This document shows positions 15,631 to 24,304 of a DNA stretch of 28,188 nt, piece after piece. The DNA is from Dehalococcoidia bacterium UBA2160 (lineage in GTDB: Bacteria > Chloroflexota > Dehalococcoidia > Lucifugimonadales > UBA1123). Made by a program: the position numbers and the translations under genes. Within the stretch, counting starts at the first letter, position 1. Every line of letters begins with the position of its first letter. The DNA lies in NCBI GenBank assembly GCA_002328865.1, contig DCWO01000136.1:1-28188 (forward strand). The letters are read 5' to 3'. A model generated the notes under the pieces. It worked only from the letters and a program-made list of their open reading frames with translations. It had not been told where the DNA came from and did no database searches.

Positions 15631-16102
15631 CGGTCGATGCGGTGCTGGTGTGCGTGAAGACGTACGACGTCGAGGTCGTCGGGCCGAAGCTCGGTCCGCT
15701 CCTGCAGGACGAGACGGCCGTGCTCTGCACCCAGAACGGCGTGGATGCGATGGGCCGGCAGGCGCCGCCTGCTGTCTGCGCGAGCTGCCGACCGGGCCGC
15801 CGCGTGACGATTCGGACTCGCGAGCCACGCTCGTCCTCGGCATGCGGGAAGCCGAGGCGGTGGCCAGGGTCAAGGGGATCGACTTGGCGCCGGACGTCGT
15901 CGAGCGGTCGATGGAGGTGGTCGACACCATGGCCGCCAATTCCGCACCGTCGATGCTCCGCGATCTACGGGCTGGGCGACGGCTCGACCTCGACTCGCTC
16001 AGCGGCAGCGTCGTCCGTCTCGGGCGGGAGTTCGGCGTTGACGTGCCATTCCAAGACACCGCGTACGCCGCCCTGAAGCACCGACTAGCTGGTCGCCCGT
16101 AA
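15625..16102 (+). pseudogene. Decayed second panE-like gene (truncated, deleted, frameshifted)
   Basis: Two pieces in different frames align with the intact first copy. The first runs GPVDAVLVCVKTYDVEVVG to TQNGVDAMGR (about 15630-15762). The second runs AACCLRELPTGPPRDDSDSR to FQDTAYAALKHRLAG (about 15768-16102). The first 65 or so residues, with the Rossmann motif, and about 87 internal codons, including the catalytic Lys, are missing. The gene is non-functional. It directly precedes the intact hisC-like gene, mirroring the first panE-hisC pair at 7664-9015. Confidence 0.88.
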
Positions 16103-16139
16103 GGCCAGTGACCAGCGCCCAGAGCCACACGTCCAAGAA

Positions 16140-17240
16140 ATGTCTTCACTCGAACCCAAGTCGCACATCGCCGCCCTTCCGCTCTACCCGACGGGGGCGT
16201 CCCGGGGCACAGGCACCGGGACGACGATCAAGCTGTCGTCCAACGAGTCGGCGTTCGGGCCGAGTCCGGACGCGGAGCGCGTGTATCGCGACCTCACACC
16301 GTCGCTGAACCGGTACCCCGAGGCCGGCGACAACGAGCTTCGCGCGGCGATCGCGGAGGTGCACGACATCGAGCCGGAGGGCATCTTCGGGTCGAATGGC
16401 GCGGACCACGTCATCTACCTGTTGCTTTCGACGTACGCTGGTCCCGGTGACGAGGTGGTCGTGAGCCAGCATGGCTTCTTTCGGAACACGTTGAGCGTTC
16501 GGGCGTGCGGTGCGACTCCGGTCGTGGCGAACGAACTGGACTACACGACCTCGGTCGACGCGATGCTGGCGGCGGTCACGGACCGGACGCGGGTCGTCCT
16601 GCTGGCGAATCCGAACAATCCAACCGGGACCTACGTGTCGACCTCGGACCTGCAGCGGCTGGCGGACGGGCTGCCGTCGAACGTCCTGCTCATCGTGGAC
16701 TCCGCCTATGCGGAGTATGTGAGGACACCGGACTACTCGGCCGGCATGGAGTTGGTACAGCGCGCCGATCACGTCGCGATGACGCGGACATTCTCGAAGG
16801 CGTACGGACTGGCCGGCTTGCGGCTCGCCTGGGCCTACGGATCGCGTCGCATCGTGGACGCGTACACTCGGGCACGCCTGCCATATCCGGTGAGCAGGCC
16901 TGCGCAGGCGGTGGGCGTTGCCGCGCTGCGCGATCGCGCCCACCTCGAACGTGTCGTCGAGCAGAATGCCCGCGGACTGGTCTGGGTCCGGGAGCGGCTC
17001 GACGCTCTCGGTCTGCATCCGTTCTCGACCGTCACGAATTTCAACACGTGTCGCTTCGGTCCGCCGGGGTCCGGCGCGGCGACGCGCGCGGTGGCGTTCC
17101 TGGCGGCCCGCAACATCCTGGTGCGCCCGCTGGCCCCGGCCGGCCTGCCGGACTTCGTCAGAATCACGGTCGGTCTCGAGGAAGAGAACCGTGCGCTGAT
17201 TGATGGTGTGTCGGCCTTCCTCGAGGCCGACGCTTCCTAG
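16140..17240 (+). CDS. HisC-like class I/II PLP aminotransferase, second copy
   Basis: The 366-residue protein is full length for the histidinol-phosphate aminotransferase family. Visible are KLSSNESAFGPSP (31-43), NRYPEAG (57-63), FGSNGADHVIYLL (83-95), the NPNNPTG loop (158-164), VDSAYAEY with Asp187 and Tyr190 at the cofactor, and TRTFSKAYGLAGLRLAW with the Schiff-base Lys220. The C-terminal NTCRFG and VRITVG elements complete the fold. It starts 37 bases after the panE relic. Members act on histidinol phosphate, aromatic amino acids or related substrates. No other his gene is present, so a role in the local catabolic or modification pathway is as likely as histidine synthesis. It is the only complete aminotransferase of this type here. 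Confidence 0.92.
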   Translation: MSSLEPKSHIAALPLYPTGASRGTGTGTTIKLSSNESAFGPSPDAERVYRDLTPSLNRYPEAGDNELRAAIAEVHDIEPEGIFGSNGADHVIYLLLSTYAGPGDEVVVSQHGFFRNTLSVRACGATPVVANELDYTTSVDAMLAAVTDRTRVVLLANPNNPTGTYVSTSDLQRLADGLPSNVLLIVDSAYAEYVRTPDYSAGMELVQRADHVAMTRTFSKAYGLAGLRLAWAYGSRRIVDAYTRARLPYPVSRPAQAVGVAALRDRAHLERVVEQNARGLVWVRERLDALGLHPFSTVTNFNTCRFGPPGSGAATRAVAFLAARNILVRPLAPAGLPDFVRITVGLEEENRALIDGVSAFLEADAS

Positions 17241-17265
17241 TTGTTCGATCGTCGGTAATTCTCGG

Positions 17266-17505
17266 ATGCCTCACGAAGTCTCGGCTGCGACTCAGGTGCT
17301 CATCGTCGGTGCGAGGCCGACCGGCCTAGCCGCCGCGAATCTGCTCGGTCTGCACGGCATCGGCACGACCGTGATCGAATGCGATGCGACCACCTCTGAC
17401 CTGGTCCCTGCGATGGTCCAGTTGCTACGAGAGAGCAAAGCTCATCGTGAGCCCTTCGATTGTGACGCTGGCGTGACGGCCTCAGGCACCGGCCGGCGAT
17501 CCTGA
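17266..17505 (+). pseudogene. Flavin monooxygenase N-terminal fragment
   Basis: ATG 17266 opens a frame with TQVLIVGARPTGLAAANLL and GIGTTVIECDATTSDL, the FAD-binding start of aromatic-hydroxylase-type (MhpA/PheA-like) monooxygenases. The second glycine of the GxGxxG motif is replaced by Arg (GARPTG). After about 45 residues (near 17405) the sequence no longer resembles the family and stops at 17505; a normal member has 500 or more residues. It is a remnant. Confidence 0.6.
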
Positions 17506-17636
17506 CGCGGCGGGCACAGATCAAACGGAGGACACTGGCAGCACGAACACGTGAGAATCTACAGACACCGTGCAGAGCGGTACACCGGCGGGAAGTCCCT
17601 CTTACGAAACAGGGTTCTCGGCCACTCTGGTTTGAC

Positions 17637-17801
17637 GACGTACACGAAGAGGGGATGTCGATCGTGATTGCGCCCGGCCGCGAGTATCACGAGTTAGCCC
17701 GCAACGCACTCGACGGGGAGACGCTGGTATCGCTGGCCGTGGCAGACGGGTCGATTGTCATCCGCAGCCACAGCCATCTGTATCGCATTACCGCGGGCTG
17801 A
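17637..17801 (+). pseudogene. C-terminal fragment of a PQQ-like beta-propeller protein
   Basis: The frame ending at TGA 17799-17801 reads VHEEGMSIVIAPGREYHELARN, then LDGETLVSLAVADGSIVIRS and HLYRI. This is the characteristic last blade of secreted PQQ-like propeller proteins common in Acidobacteria-type genomes. No upstream blades are present. Between the end of the previous fragment's homology (about 17405) and this point I see no recognisable gene. Confidence 0.55.
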
Positions 17802-17867
17802 CTCGGTCGACCTGTGCACGTCCGACCGGACACCTGGCGCTTGGTGTTTGCCCTCAACGCCTGCTTC

Positions 17868-18914
17868 TCAAAAGATGGCCAGCGGATTGACCGCGGACCC
17901 GGTCGCATGCTGGATCGGGAGCGGCGCAGCCATGAACAGGAACGTCCAGCGTTCGCGCTCGCGCGCTTCCCGTGCGACCGCCTCGAGGCCGAGATTGTCG
18001 AACAACGGCATCCCCATCGAGACGATCGCCAGCAGGTGCATCGGCTCGCCGTTGCCTGGGATGACGGACGGATAGATCTCGTTGTTCACGTCGCCGCCGA
18101 GCACCGCCACGCCGCGCGCATGCAGGAGGCCGGCGATTTCCGGGTGCGGCCCCGCCGCTCCCTCCTGCACGCTCCACGCGCCGAACTGCGTTTCGCGGGC
18201 GCCGCGCCCGGTGCGGATGAGGACGACGTCGCCGTCCTGAATCCTCACGCCCGTGCGGTCCTCCCAGGCGGCGAGGTCCTCGAGCGTGACCGGCGTGCTG
18301 GGCTCGAGGTAGGGGACGTCCTTCAGCCAGGGCACGTCGATCAGCACTCCGCGGGTGACGATCCCGTTGCCTACGTTCTCGATGCCGAGCCGGCTCGAGC
18401 CACCGGCCTGGACCGCGAGCGATTCGGGGAACCCGTTGTAGAAGGCTCCGTTCGAGGCGAGGTGCGCGAGCGCGTCGAGGTGACTGTAGGCCCAACCGTG
18501 ATAGATGATGGTCGTGCGGTCACTGAAGAAGGACGCCTGACCGCCGCCGCCCGCGCCCGTATACTCCACCTCGAGCGGAGCGATCGCGTTGAGGTCCGCG
18601 CCGGGTTTCAGCTCGCGGCTGAGCGAGATTGCGACACCCGCGCGAACGCTCTCGGCGGCCTCGCGGGTGCGCTCCGGCGTGATGAGATTCAAAGTTCCGC
18701 GCTCGTCGTCGGCGCCCCATCGCCCATGGTTGGACACCTGCTCGAACCACTGCGTGAAGAGCACCACTGCCGCGTGATCCGGCGCGTCTTCCTGGGCACG
18801 GACGACCGACGCCACGACCGGAGCGGCCACGAGCGTGAAGACTAGCAGGACACGCTTCACGGAGTCACACCAACGTCGGCTCTCTCGTCTAGCAGATCTT
18901 GCCCTGGCAATCAT
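17868..18914 (-). CDS. Secreted cyclase-family (kynurenine-formamidase-like) hydrolase
   Basis: The 348-residue protein has a basic N-terminus, a hydrophobic signal segment (VLLVFTLVAAPVVASVV) and a cleavage region near RAQ at 39-41. The metal-binding core is H139-G-W-A-Y-S-H145-L-D147-A-L-A-H151, the cyclase-family version of HxGTHxDxxxH. Other family stretches are WGADDERGTLNLITPE, SLSREL, DGDVVLIRTGRG and a late LGGDVNNE. Members hydrolyse amide or ester bonds with bound metal ions; export suggests an extracytoplasmic substrate. An AGGAGG at 18920-18925 sits 5-6 bases before ATG 18914, which decides this start over GTG 18860 and over longer forms. It is divergent from the gene at 19131. 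Confidence 0.87.
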   Translation of the reverse strand: MIARARSARRESRRWCDSVKRVLLVFTLVAAPVVASVVRAQEDAPDHAAVVLFTQWFEQVSNHGRWGADDERGTLNLITPERTREAAESVRAGVAISLSRELKPGADLNAIAPLEVEYTGAGGGGQASFFSDRTTIIYHGWAYSHLDALAHLASNGAFYNGFPESLAVQAGGSSRLGIENVGNGIVTRGVLIDVPWLKDVPYLEPSTPVTLEDLAAWEDRTGVRIQDGDVVLIRTGRGARETQFGAWSVQEGAAGPHPEIAGLLHARGVAVLGGDVNNEIYPSVIPGNGEPMHLLAIVSMGMPLFDNLGLEAVAREARERERWTFLFMAAPLPIQHATGSAVNPLAIF

Positions 18915-19130
18915 CTGGACCTCCTGTGTGGTGCAGGCACCCCTAGTCTTCGAAGACCTAGGCCTTGCGACTGCACATTGGCCCGATGTCGGCATTCTCC
19001 TGACGTTTGAGCTTCTCGTCAATGAGATAGATTCTCACTCTGCCGCCTGGGTTGTCCGGGAGCAGCGACACAGCCGTTCGAAAGCTGGCAGAATGACTCA
19101 GACTGCCACCCTGTTCGAGGAGGGGGTCCA
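18915..19130. promoter_or_regulatory. Divergent intergenic region
   Basis: This 216-base gap separates the divergent cyclase-like gene and the mutarotase-fold gene and must hold both promoters. I see ribosome binding sites at each end (18920-18925 for the left gene; GAGGAGGGGG just before 19131 for the right gene) but no convincing -35/-10 pair or operator palindrome. Confidence 0.35.
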
Positions 19131-20241
19131 ATGAGACGAGTTCTTCTGCTAGCGGCGCTCTCCTGGCTGGCGGCGCTCTCGGCCCACGCCCAGTCGCAGA
19201 CGATGCTCGATGGCCGACGGGCGGTCGTACTTCGAGGTGATGTCGCTCAGGTCGCCGTCGACGTTGCCGGCGGATCGATCGTCCAGTTCCATTTCCACGA
19301 TCAAGAACTGAACTCGCTGGTTTGGAACGCGACGGACGGCACAACCGAACCCCGCCAGATGGCGCACTTCCTCTGTCTGGACCGCTGGGGCGCCCCGTCG
19401 GAAGCAGAGGGACTGAAACGGCATGCCGTATCACGGAGAGGCGGCCCTCGTGAACTGGGACGTTCTCCAATCCCCGCAAATACGCGGCGGCGGGGTTCAC
19501 GCCGAGATGGCCGCGGCGCTCCCGATGGCGGGACTCGACATCAAACGAAGGATGATTCTTTCAACCGACCGAGCGCTGCTCTGGGTTCACGAAGCGGTCA
19601 CGAACAAGCGAACGCTCAGCCGAATCTACAATTGGGTACAGCACCCGACCATCGAGCCGCCATTCCTCGACGAAAACACCGTTGTCGACGCCAACGCCCG
19701 CAAGGGCTTCATGCAGAGCAGTTCCCTGCCGAACCCCGAAGAGCCGGCGGTCGTCTGGCCCCAGGCGCTCAAGGACGGACAGCCGGTCAACCTTCGGCAT
19801 CTCATCGACGAGCCCCAGCCTAGTGTCGTCTCGTACACGATCGACGAAGCATACGGGTGGGTCACCGCAAGCAATCCATCGAAGGGACTCTTGATCGGCT
19901 ATCTGTGGAAAACAGAAGAATACCCCTGGTTCAATGCCTTGCGACACGTAGATGAGAGCCGACAACCGCTCGCGCGTGGGCTCGAATTCGGCACCACCGG
20001 ACTTCACTTGCCGTTTTCGGCACTCGTAGACAAGGGCCGCATTTTCGACCGGCCGCTCTTTGCTCACATCGAGCCGGGCCAAACCGTGACCAAGTCGTAC
20101 GCGAGCTTCCTCTTCACGATCCCCCGCGACTACGAGGGCGTAGCACGGGCCACTTTCGCCGACGGGAAGCTGATTCTGCACGAGCGTCGTACCGAAGGTG
20201 GCCGCGGCCTGACGATGCAAGTGGGGGACCGCTTCGAATGA
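19131..20241 (+). pseudogene. Secreted mutarotase-fold protein interrupted by a 1-base frameshift
   Basis: A GAGGAGGGGG ribosome binding site precedes ATG 19131, followed by a clear signal peptide (RRVLLLAALSWLAALSAHAQ). The first frame continues with GGSIVQFHFHDQELNSLVWN and HFLCLDRWGAPSEAEG, then loses sense after 19412. The second frame resumes at NGMPYHGEA near 19417 and runs to 20241 with EMAAALPMAGLDIKRR, LWVHEAVTN, YNWVQHPTI and a C-terminal beta-rich part. Removing one A from the AAA at 19416-19418 restores one frame of about 369 residues (GLNGMP). The fold looks like the aldose-1-epimerase-like carbohydrate-binding superfamily; the activity is unknown. It may be a real pseudogene or a base-calling error. 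Confidence 0.65.
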
Positions 20242-20301
20242 TAGGTCGGGTCTAGGCGCACCCGCTCACAAGTGGCCGATACGAGATATAATCACCGCGA
20301 T

Positions 20302-21210
20302 ATGAGACTTGCGGTGATTCTCCTCACCGTCACATCTTCCCTAACTCTGTCGGCTCAGCAGGCGGACAAGCGGCCGATCCCGCCGCCGTCGAATGACACG
20401 GTTGGGATCGATATCGACCGCTTTATTGGGAATCCGTTCCAATCCCTGACGCGAGTCATACATGAGGTCATGCTGTCGCGCTCTATTCTGCGTCACGGTG
20501 ACCCCCACGTGCCGGGTGATCCGGGAGCGGTGCTCGAATACCGGAAAGACTTCGCGCTGGTCTGGCTGATGGCCAGCAACCGGACTCCACTCACCGAGTT
20601 GGAGGATCAGCAGATCTTCTATGTGGTGCGGGGAGAAGGAAGGCTCGATACGGATCGAGACTATTGGGACCTCAAGCCGGGTATTGCGGTGCTCATCCCA
20701 CCGAAGGCTCGTCACCGATTCTCCAATGACGGGAATGAGTCGCTCGAAATGCTGCGGTTGGTTTGGGAGAATCCGCCGGGGGTCATCCCGCGATCCGACA
20801 TCCTGGTTCGCGACGTGAACGCCCTGCCCTTCGCCGAACAGAACGCCCACTGGAGCTACATGGCGAAGAACCTGTTTCACCCGAACGACGGTCTGCATCC
20901 GAATGAGAAGATCCTGATCGTCTACCTTCCACCGATGTCGATTGGCTCGCCGCACGCTCATGTGCCCCACTGGGAGGAAGTGTGGACGACGTTGCCGCCT
21001 GGGGAGGGCTCGTATCTGCAGCTTGGCAGCGAAACGCGAGAGTGGGGTGCATACAGTGGCTATCTGGTGCCACCGAACGCCAGGACCGTCCATTCATCGA
21101 TGAATATGTCAAAGGACAAGATGGTCGAGTACTTCTACTTTGGGCGGTATACGCAGCCGGCGCCGAATCCCGAAGACGAGCCGTCGGTCGCACCGACGCC
21201 GCTACCATAG
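20302..21210 (+). CDS. Secreted cupin-domain protein
   Basis: The 302-residue protein has a signal peptide (MRLAVILLTVTSSLTLSAQQ) and two cupin-like halves. The first contains LEDQQIFYVVRGEGRLDTD, LKPGIAVLIPPKARHRFSN. The second contains MSIGSPHAHVPHWEEVWTTLPPGEG and YLVPPNARTVHSS. His residues in PHAHVPHWEE suggest a metal site in the second half. ATG 20302 is preferred over an in-frame upstream start at 20272 because it gives a clean signal peptide. It ends 17 bases from the convergent gene at 21228. Function is unknown; it is one of three secreted cupins in the window. Confidence 0.85.
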   Translation: MRLAVILLTVTSSLTLSAQQADKRPIPPPSNDTVGIDIDRFIGNPFQSLTRVIHEVMLSRSILRHGDPHVPGDPGAVLEYRKDFALVWLMASNRTPLTELEDQQIFYVVRGEGRLDTDRDYWDLKPGIAVLIPPKARHRFSNDGNESLEMLRLVWENPPGVIPRSDILVRDVNALPFAEQNAHWSYMAKNLFHPNDGLHPNEKILIVYLPPMSIGSPHAHVPHWEEVWTTLPPGEGSYLQLGSETREWGAYSGYLVPPNARTVHSSMNMSKDKMVEYFYFGRYTQPAPNPEDEPSVAPTPLP

Positions 21211-21227
21211 CCGCGACGCGGTTGCGA

Positions 21228-21638
21228 TCAGACTTCGTCGTACAGGGTGACCGGGTAGTCCTGGATCGACGCGAGAGTCCGCTCGAGCGGCGGCCACACG
21301 CGCTGATGGCCCGGTGAGGCGATCCACTGCTGGCGCAGTTCCTCGTTCTCGAACTCCAGTTCGAATCGGTAGTTGTGGCCCGCTGGCGCGCTGCCCTGAA
21401 GCACCGCGCGTCGCTTGAGCATCTTCACCCGCATGTATCCCTCGTGCTTCACGGCTTCGGGCACGAACTGGTTGTGGAACAGGTCGATCATTTCTTGCTC
21501 ACGGGACGGGTCGACGGCCATCTCCACGTAGAGCCGAATGTGCTTCGTCTGCGCTCGTGCAGACGTCGACAACCGGCTGATGCCGAGCGCCGCCGCGGCG
21601 GCGCCCGCCAGGGACTTCAGAATCCCTCTTCGATTCAT
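21228..21638 (-). CDS. Small exported alpha/beta-barrel protein (monooxygenase-like, ABM/EthD type)
   Basis: The 136-residue protein begins MNRRGILKSLAGAAAAALG, a twin-arginine-like leader with a cleavage region at ARAQ. The remaining 105 residues (IRLYVEMAVDPSREQEMIDLF, VPEAVKHEGYMRVKMLKRR, YRFELEFENEELRQQWI) have the strand-helix pattern of small ferredoxin-like dimeric barrels such as antibiotic-biosynthesis monooxygenases. Catalytic residues cannot be assigned. GGAGGA lies just before ATG 21638. It follows the cupin gene by 21 bases and is the last gene of the cytochrome-PQQ-cupin operon. Confidence 0.75.
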   Translation of the reverse strand: MNRRGILKSLAGAAAAALGISRLSTSARAQTKHIRLYVEMAVDPSREQEMIDLFHNQFVPEAVKHEGYMRVKMLKRRAVLQGSAPAGHNYRFELEFENEELRQQWIASPGHQRVWPPLERTLASIQDYPVTLYDEV

Positions 21639-21659
21639 GTCTTCCTCCGTCACGAGCAC

Positions 21660-22601
21660 CTAAGGCCGCCGGTTACCGCCGGACATGAACTGAATCTTCG
21701 TGTTCATGTCCTTCGCGACACCCATGACCAGCAGTTCCAGCGGTTCTGACCCGGTGTTGCTGAACGAGCTCGTTTCGTTCAGGCCCACCGGAATGGCGTC
21801 CCACTTGGTTGCCGGCGCGGTCTCGGACCCCACGCTAACTGTGCCGGTGCCCGCGAGCACATAGTAGGCCTCGCCGATCGCGTCGTGCGTCAGCGCTGCG
21901 GTCGTGGCGCCCGGCGCGACGAGCACGTGGTCTACGTACGCCCACGCGGACGAGAAGGCGGGCGGCCCGAACACGCGACGAAACTGGGCACCGCTCCGTT
22001 CAGCCGGGCCGGCCGGCGCAGCTCGACCCGCCCTGTCAGCCAGACGAATCTCAGCTCGATCGAGTGTGACCGCCATGAACGACGGCACCGGGTCGAGGGC
22101 CGCACCGACGCGGTCGTCGCCGAGGTCGAACGCGTCAGACACACCCGCGATGCTGCTGGCCTGGAAATTCATCCACTGAATCGTCTGGGAGCTCGAGTTG
22201 TAGATGGCATGCGAGTGACCCATCCTGCAGATGACGGCTGCCGGGCCCTCGATCAGGGCCGTGCGGCCGTCAATCGTGAACTGCGCCTCACCGTCCAGAA
22301 TCACAAACATCTCTTCCACCGTGTTGTGGAAGTGGTGCCCAATGCCGCTGCCTGCGGGGATTGCTCCCCGGTGCAGGAAGTTGAAATGCGGCCCGATGGC
22401 GCCGCGGTCGAGCAGGCCCGCGAAGGCCATGTCGCCAGCACCGGCGTGCACAGCCGTCAGCGGACGGTACGTGGACGAGTCGGTGTGGACGATGCGCTGC
22501 GCGAGCGACTCCTGGGCCGCGGTCTGCGCCATCGGGACGGCGACGATCGTGGCGACACCCACGAGTGTTGCCAGCAAGACTGTCCGAAGACCATTCGTCA
22601 T
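21660..22601 (-). CDS. Secreted double-cupin protein
   Basis: The 313-residue protein begins MTNGLRTVLLATLVGVATIV with signal-peptide cleavage near AQTAAQ. The first cupin has HFNFLHRGAIPAGSGIGHHFHNTVEEMFVILDGEAQFTIDG, with His and Glu metal ligands, and MGHSHAIYN. The second has the core VAPGATTAALTHDAIGEAYYVLAGTGTVSVG. The EEMFVILDG and EAYYVLAGTG elements are the classic cupin motif-1 ends. The frame is open upstream to 22847, but ATG 22601 is the only start that gives a signal peptide. It lies 119 bases after the PQQ dehydrogenase gene on the same strand and 21 bases before the small monooxygenase-like gene. Substrate unknown. Confidence 0.85.
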   Translation of the reverse strand: MTNGLRTVLLATLVGVATIVAVPMAQTAAQESLAQRIVHTDSSTYRPLTAVHAGAGDMAFAGLLDRGAIGPHFNFLHRGAIPAGSGIGHHFHNTVEEMFVILDGEAQFTIDGRTALIEGPAAVICRMGHSHAIYNSSSQTIQWMNFQASSIAGVSDAFDLGDDRVGAALDPVPSFMAVTLDRAEIRLADRAGRAAPAGPAERSGAQFRRVFGPPAFSSAWAYVDHVLVAPGATTAALTHDAIGEAYYVLAGTGTVSVGSETAPATKWDAIPVGLNETSSFSNTGSEPLELLVMGVAKDMNTKIQFMSGGNRRP

Positions 22602-22720
22602 TGGCGTATGCCCTCTGGTGCTGAGGCAGAGTGTGCCGAACCTCGTACGCGACGAGCTAGACCGAGAACTGGAGTAACGAAGAGAGCGGTGGTTGGTCTG
22701 CACTCGCCGCCAGGTGCCGC

Positions 22721-24304
22721 CTACAACGGCTCGAACAACCCAAACGTGAACACATCGGCACGCGCAACGATCGTCACGTATTGCTTGCCGTTGCGCGCCC
22801 ACGTAATCGGCGAAGCGTCGATCGTCTGACCCACGTTGAAATGCCACAGATACTTGCCGGTCCTGGCGTCGAGCGCGATCAAATGCTTGTCATCGTCGCC
22901 TGAGAATAAGACACCGCCGGCGGTCGAAAGGGTGCCCGCCCAGGAAGCCGTGGGTCCCGTCAGTGGGTATTCCCAAGCGCGCCTGCCCGTCGCCGGGTCG
23001 ATCGCCCGAATGATGAACTGACCATCAAGCCGCGGCTGGCGCTCGGCACCGGTCCCGGCGAAGCCGATTTTGGGTTCAGGCTCCCTCGCAGAAGACGTGA
23101 AGAGGTCGCAGGCCTCCATCGTCATCACGTAGTGAAAGCCGGTGTCCGGGCTATACGAGTCGGCCATCCAGTTCGCGGCACCCCAGACCGTCGGACACAC
23201 CACCCTGCCATCAGGAGAAGGCACCATTCCCTCGATCAGGACTGGGCGGCCGTTCTCGTCGAGCCCCGAAGCCCAGGTCAGCTTGTCGACAAATGCATTG
23301 CCGCGGAGGAACTTGCCGGTCTCGCGATCGAGCACGTAGTAGAAGCCGTTCCGGTTGGCTTGCACGACGACGTTCCGCATCTGACCGTCGATCTCCAGAT
23401 CCAGCAGCAACGGCGGTTCCTGGGCGTCCCAGTCCCACACGTCATGCGGCGTGAATTGGAAGTACCATTGCATCTCGCCGGTTGCGAGATCGACAGCGAT
23501 CAGCGAATCGGAGTACAGGTTGTCGCCGGGCCGGTCGCCGCCGTAGAAGCCAGGCCAGGGGTTGCCGGTTGGCCAGAAGAGCCAGTCCAACTCCGGATCA
23601 TAGCTGCCGGGCATCCAGGTGGCCGCACCGCCCCAGGGCAGCGTCTTCGGCCCCCAGGTATCTGCCCCGAAGTCGTCGTTGCCGGGAATCGTCCAGAGCT
23701 TCCACAGTTGTTCCCCTGTCTCGGCCGAAAGGGCGGCGAGAAACCCGCGGATACCGGAATCGCCGCCCGAAACGCCCACGATCAGCCGGTCCTTGATCGC
23801 CACCGGTGCCATCGTGCAGAAGTAGCCGTCCTTTGTGTCGGCGTAGGGTTCGTCGAAGATGGCCGCTCCTGTCAGCCGATGGACTGCGACCAAGTGGCAG
23901 TCGGCGGTGACGAAATATACCCGGTTGCCCAGGATCGCCGCTCCCCGATTCTTGCGTCGCAGCTCGACATCGGGGCGCGAGTAGACCCAGATCGTCCGTC
24001 CCGTCACGGCGTCCAGGGCATGCACCTCGTTGGAGTTCGTGATGTACATGATGCCGTCGTAGACGATCGGATACGTGCTGAGGCTGGCCGCCTCCGGCAC
24101 GTGATAGACCCACTTCGGCACGAGGTTGTCGGCGTTCGACACGTTGATCTGCTTGAGCGGACTATGGCGATTCGCCGAGTAGTCGCCCATGAACGTCAAC
24201 CAGTTTTCATTCGGCGCCTCGAGGATGTCCTCGTACCGCACTTGCGCCCCAATCGGTAAGGCGATCAACGCCGCGGCGATCCAAACAACTGCCATGCGGT
24301 TCAC
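22721..24304 (-). CDS. PQQ-dependent dehydrogenase (quinoprotein alcohol-dehydrogenase family)
   Basis: The 527-residue protein has a short signal peptide (MAVVWIAAALIALPIGAQ) and an eight-bladed propeller of tryptophan-docking repeats. Diagnostic stretches are NWLTFMGDYSANRHSPLKQI, YPIVYDGIMYIT, ALDAVTGRTIW, GGAATWMPGSYDPELDWLFW (226-245), TGNPWPG, TPHDVWDWDAQEP (286-297) with the catalytic-type Asp, and GGVLFSGDDDKHLIALDARTG. It oxidises an alcohol or sugar-like substrate in the periplasm and passes electrons to cytochrome c. The start taken is GTG 24304, whose GTG overlaps the cytochrome stop (GTGA), with GGGAGG about 9 bases upstream; ATG 24295 is an alternative. The cytochrome gene just upstream is its obvious acceptor. 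Confidence 0.93.
   Translation of the reverse strand: MNRMAVVWIAAALIALPIGAQVRYEDILEAPNENWLTFMGDYSANRHSPLKQINVSNADNLVPKWVYHVPEAASLSTYPIVYDGIMYITNSNEVHALDAVTGRTIWVYSRPDVELRRKNRGAAILGNRVYFVTADCHLVAVHRLTGAAIFDEPYADTKDGYFCTMAPVAIKDRLIVGVSGGDSGIRGFLAALSAETGEQLWKLWTIPGNDDFGADTWGPKTLPWGGAATWMPGSYDPELDWLFWPTGNPWPGFYGGDRPGDNLYSDSLIAVDLATGEMQWYFQFTPHDVWDWDAQEPPLLLDLEIDGQMRNVVVQANRNGFYYVLDRETGKFLRGNAFVDKLTWASGLDENGRPVLIEGMVPSPDGRVVCPTVWGAANWMADSYSPDTGFHYVMTMEACDLFTSSAREPEPKIGFAGTGAERQPRLDGQFIIRAIDPATGRRAWEYPLTGPTASWAGTLSTAGGVLFSGDDDKHLIALDARTGKYLWHFNVGQTIDASPITWARNGKQYVTIVARADVFTFGLFEPL

Noticed and set aside
17814..18845. 343-codon plus-strand frame opposite the cyclase-like gene
   Set aside because: It is an antisense shadow: no signal peptide, no motif, and charged low-complexity translation, while the opposite strand has a complete family protein with a strong ribosome binding site.
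21211..21227. Short CCGCG-A-CGCGG palindrome between convergent genes
   Set aside because: A 1-base loop cannot form a normal hairpin and there is no T-run, so I do not call a terminator.
23132..24259. 375-codon plus-strand frame opposite the PQQ dehydrogenase
   Set aside because: It is an antisense shadow of the propeller repeats; the minus strand carries the full diagnostic motifs.
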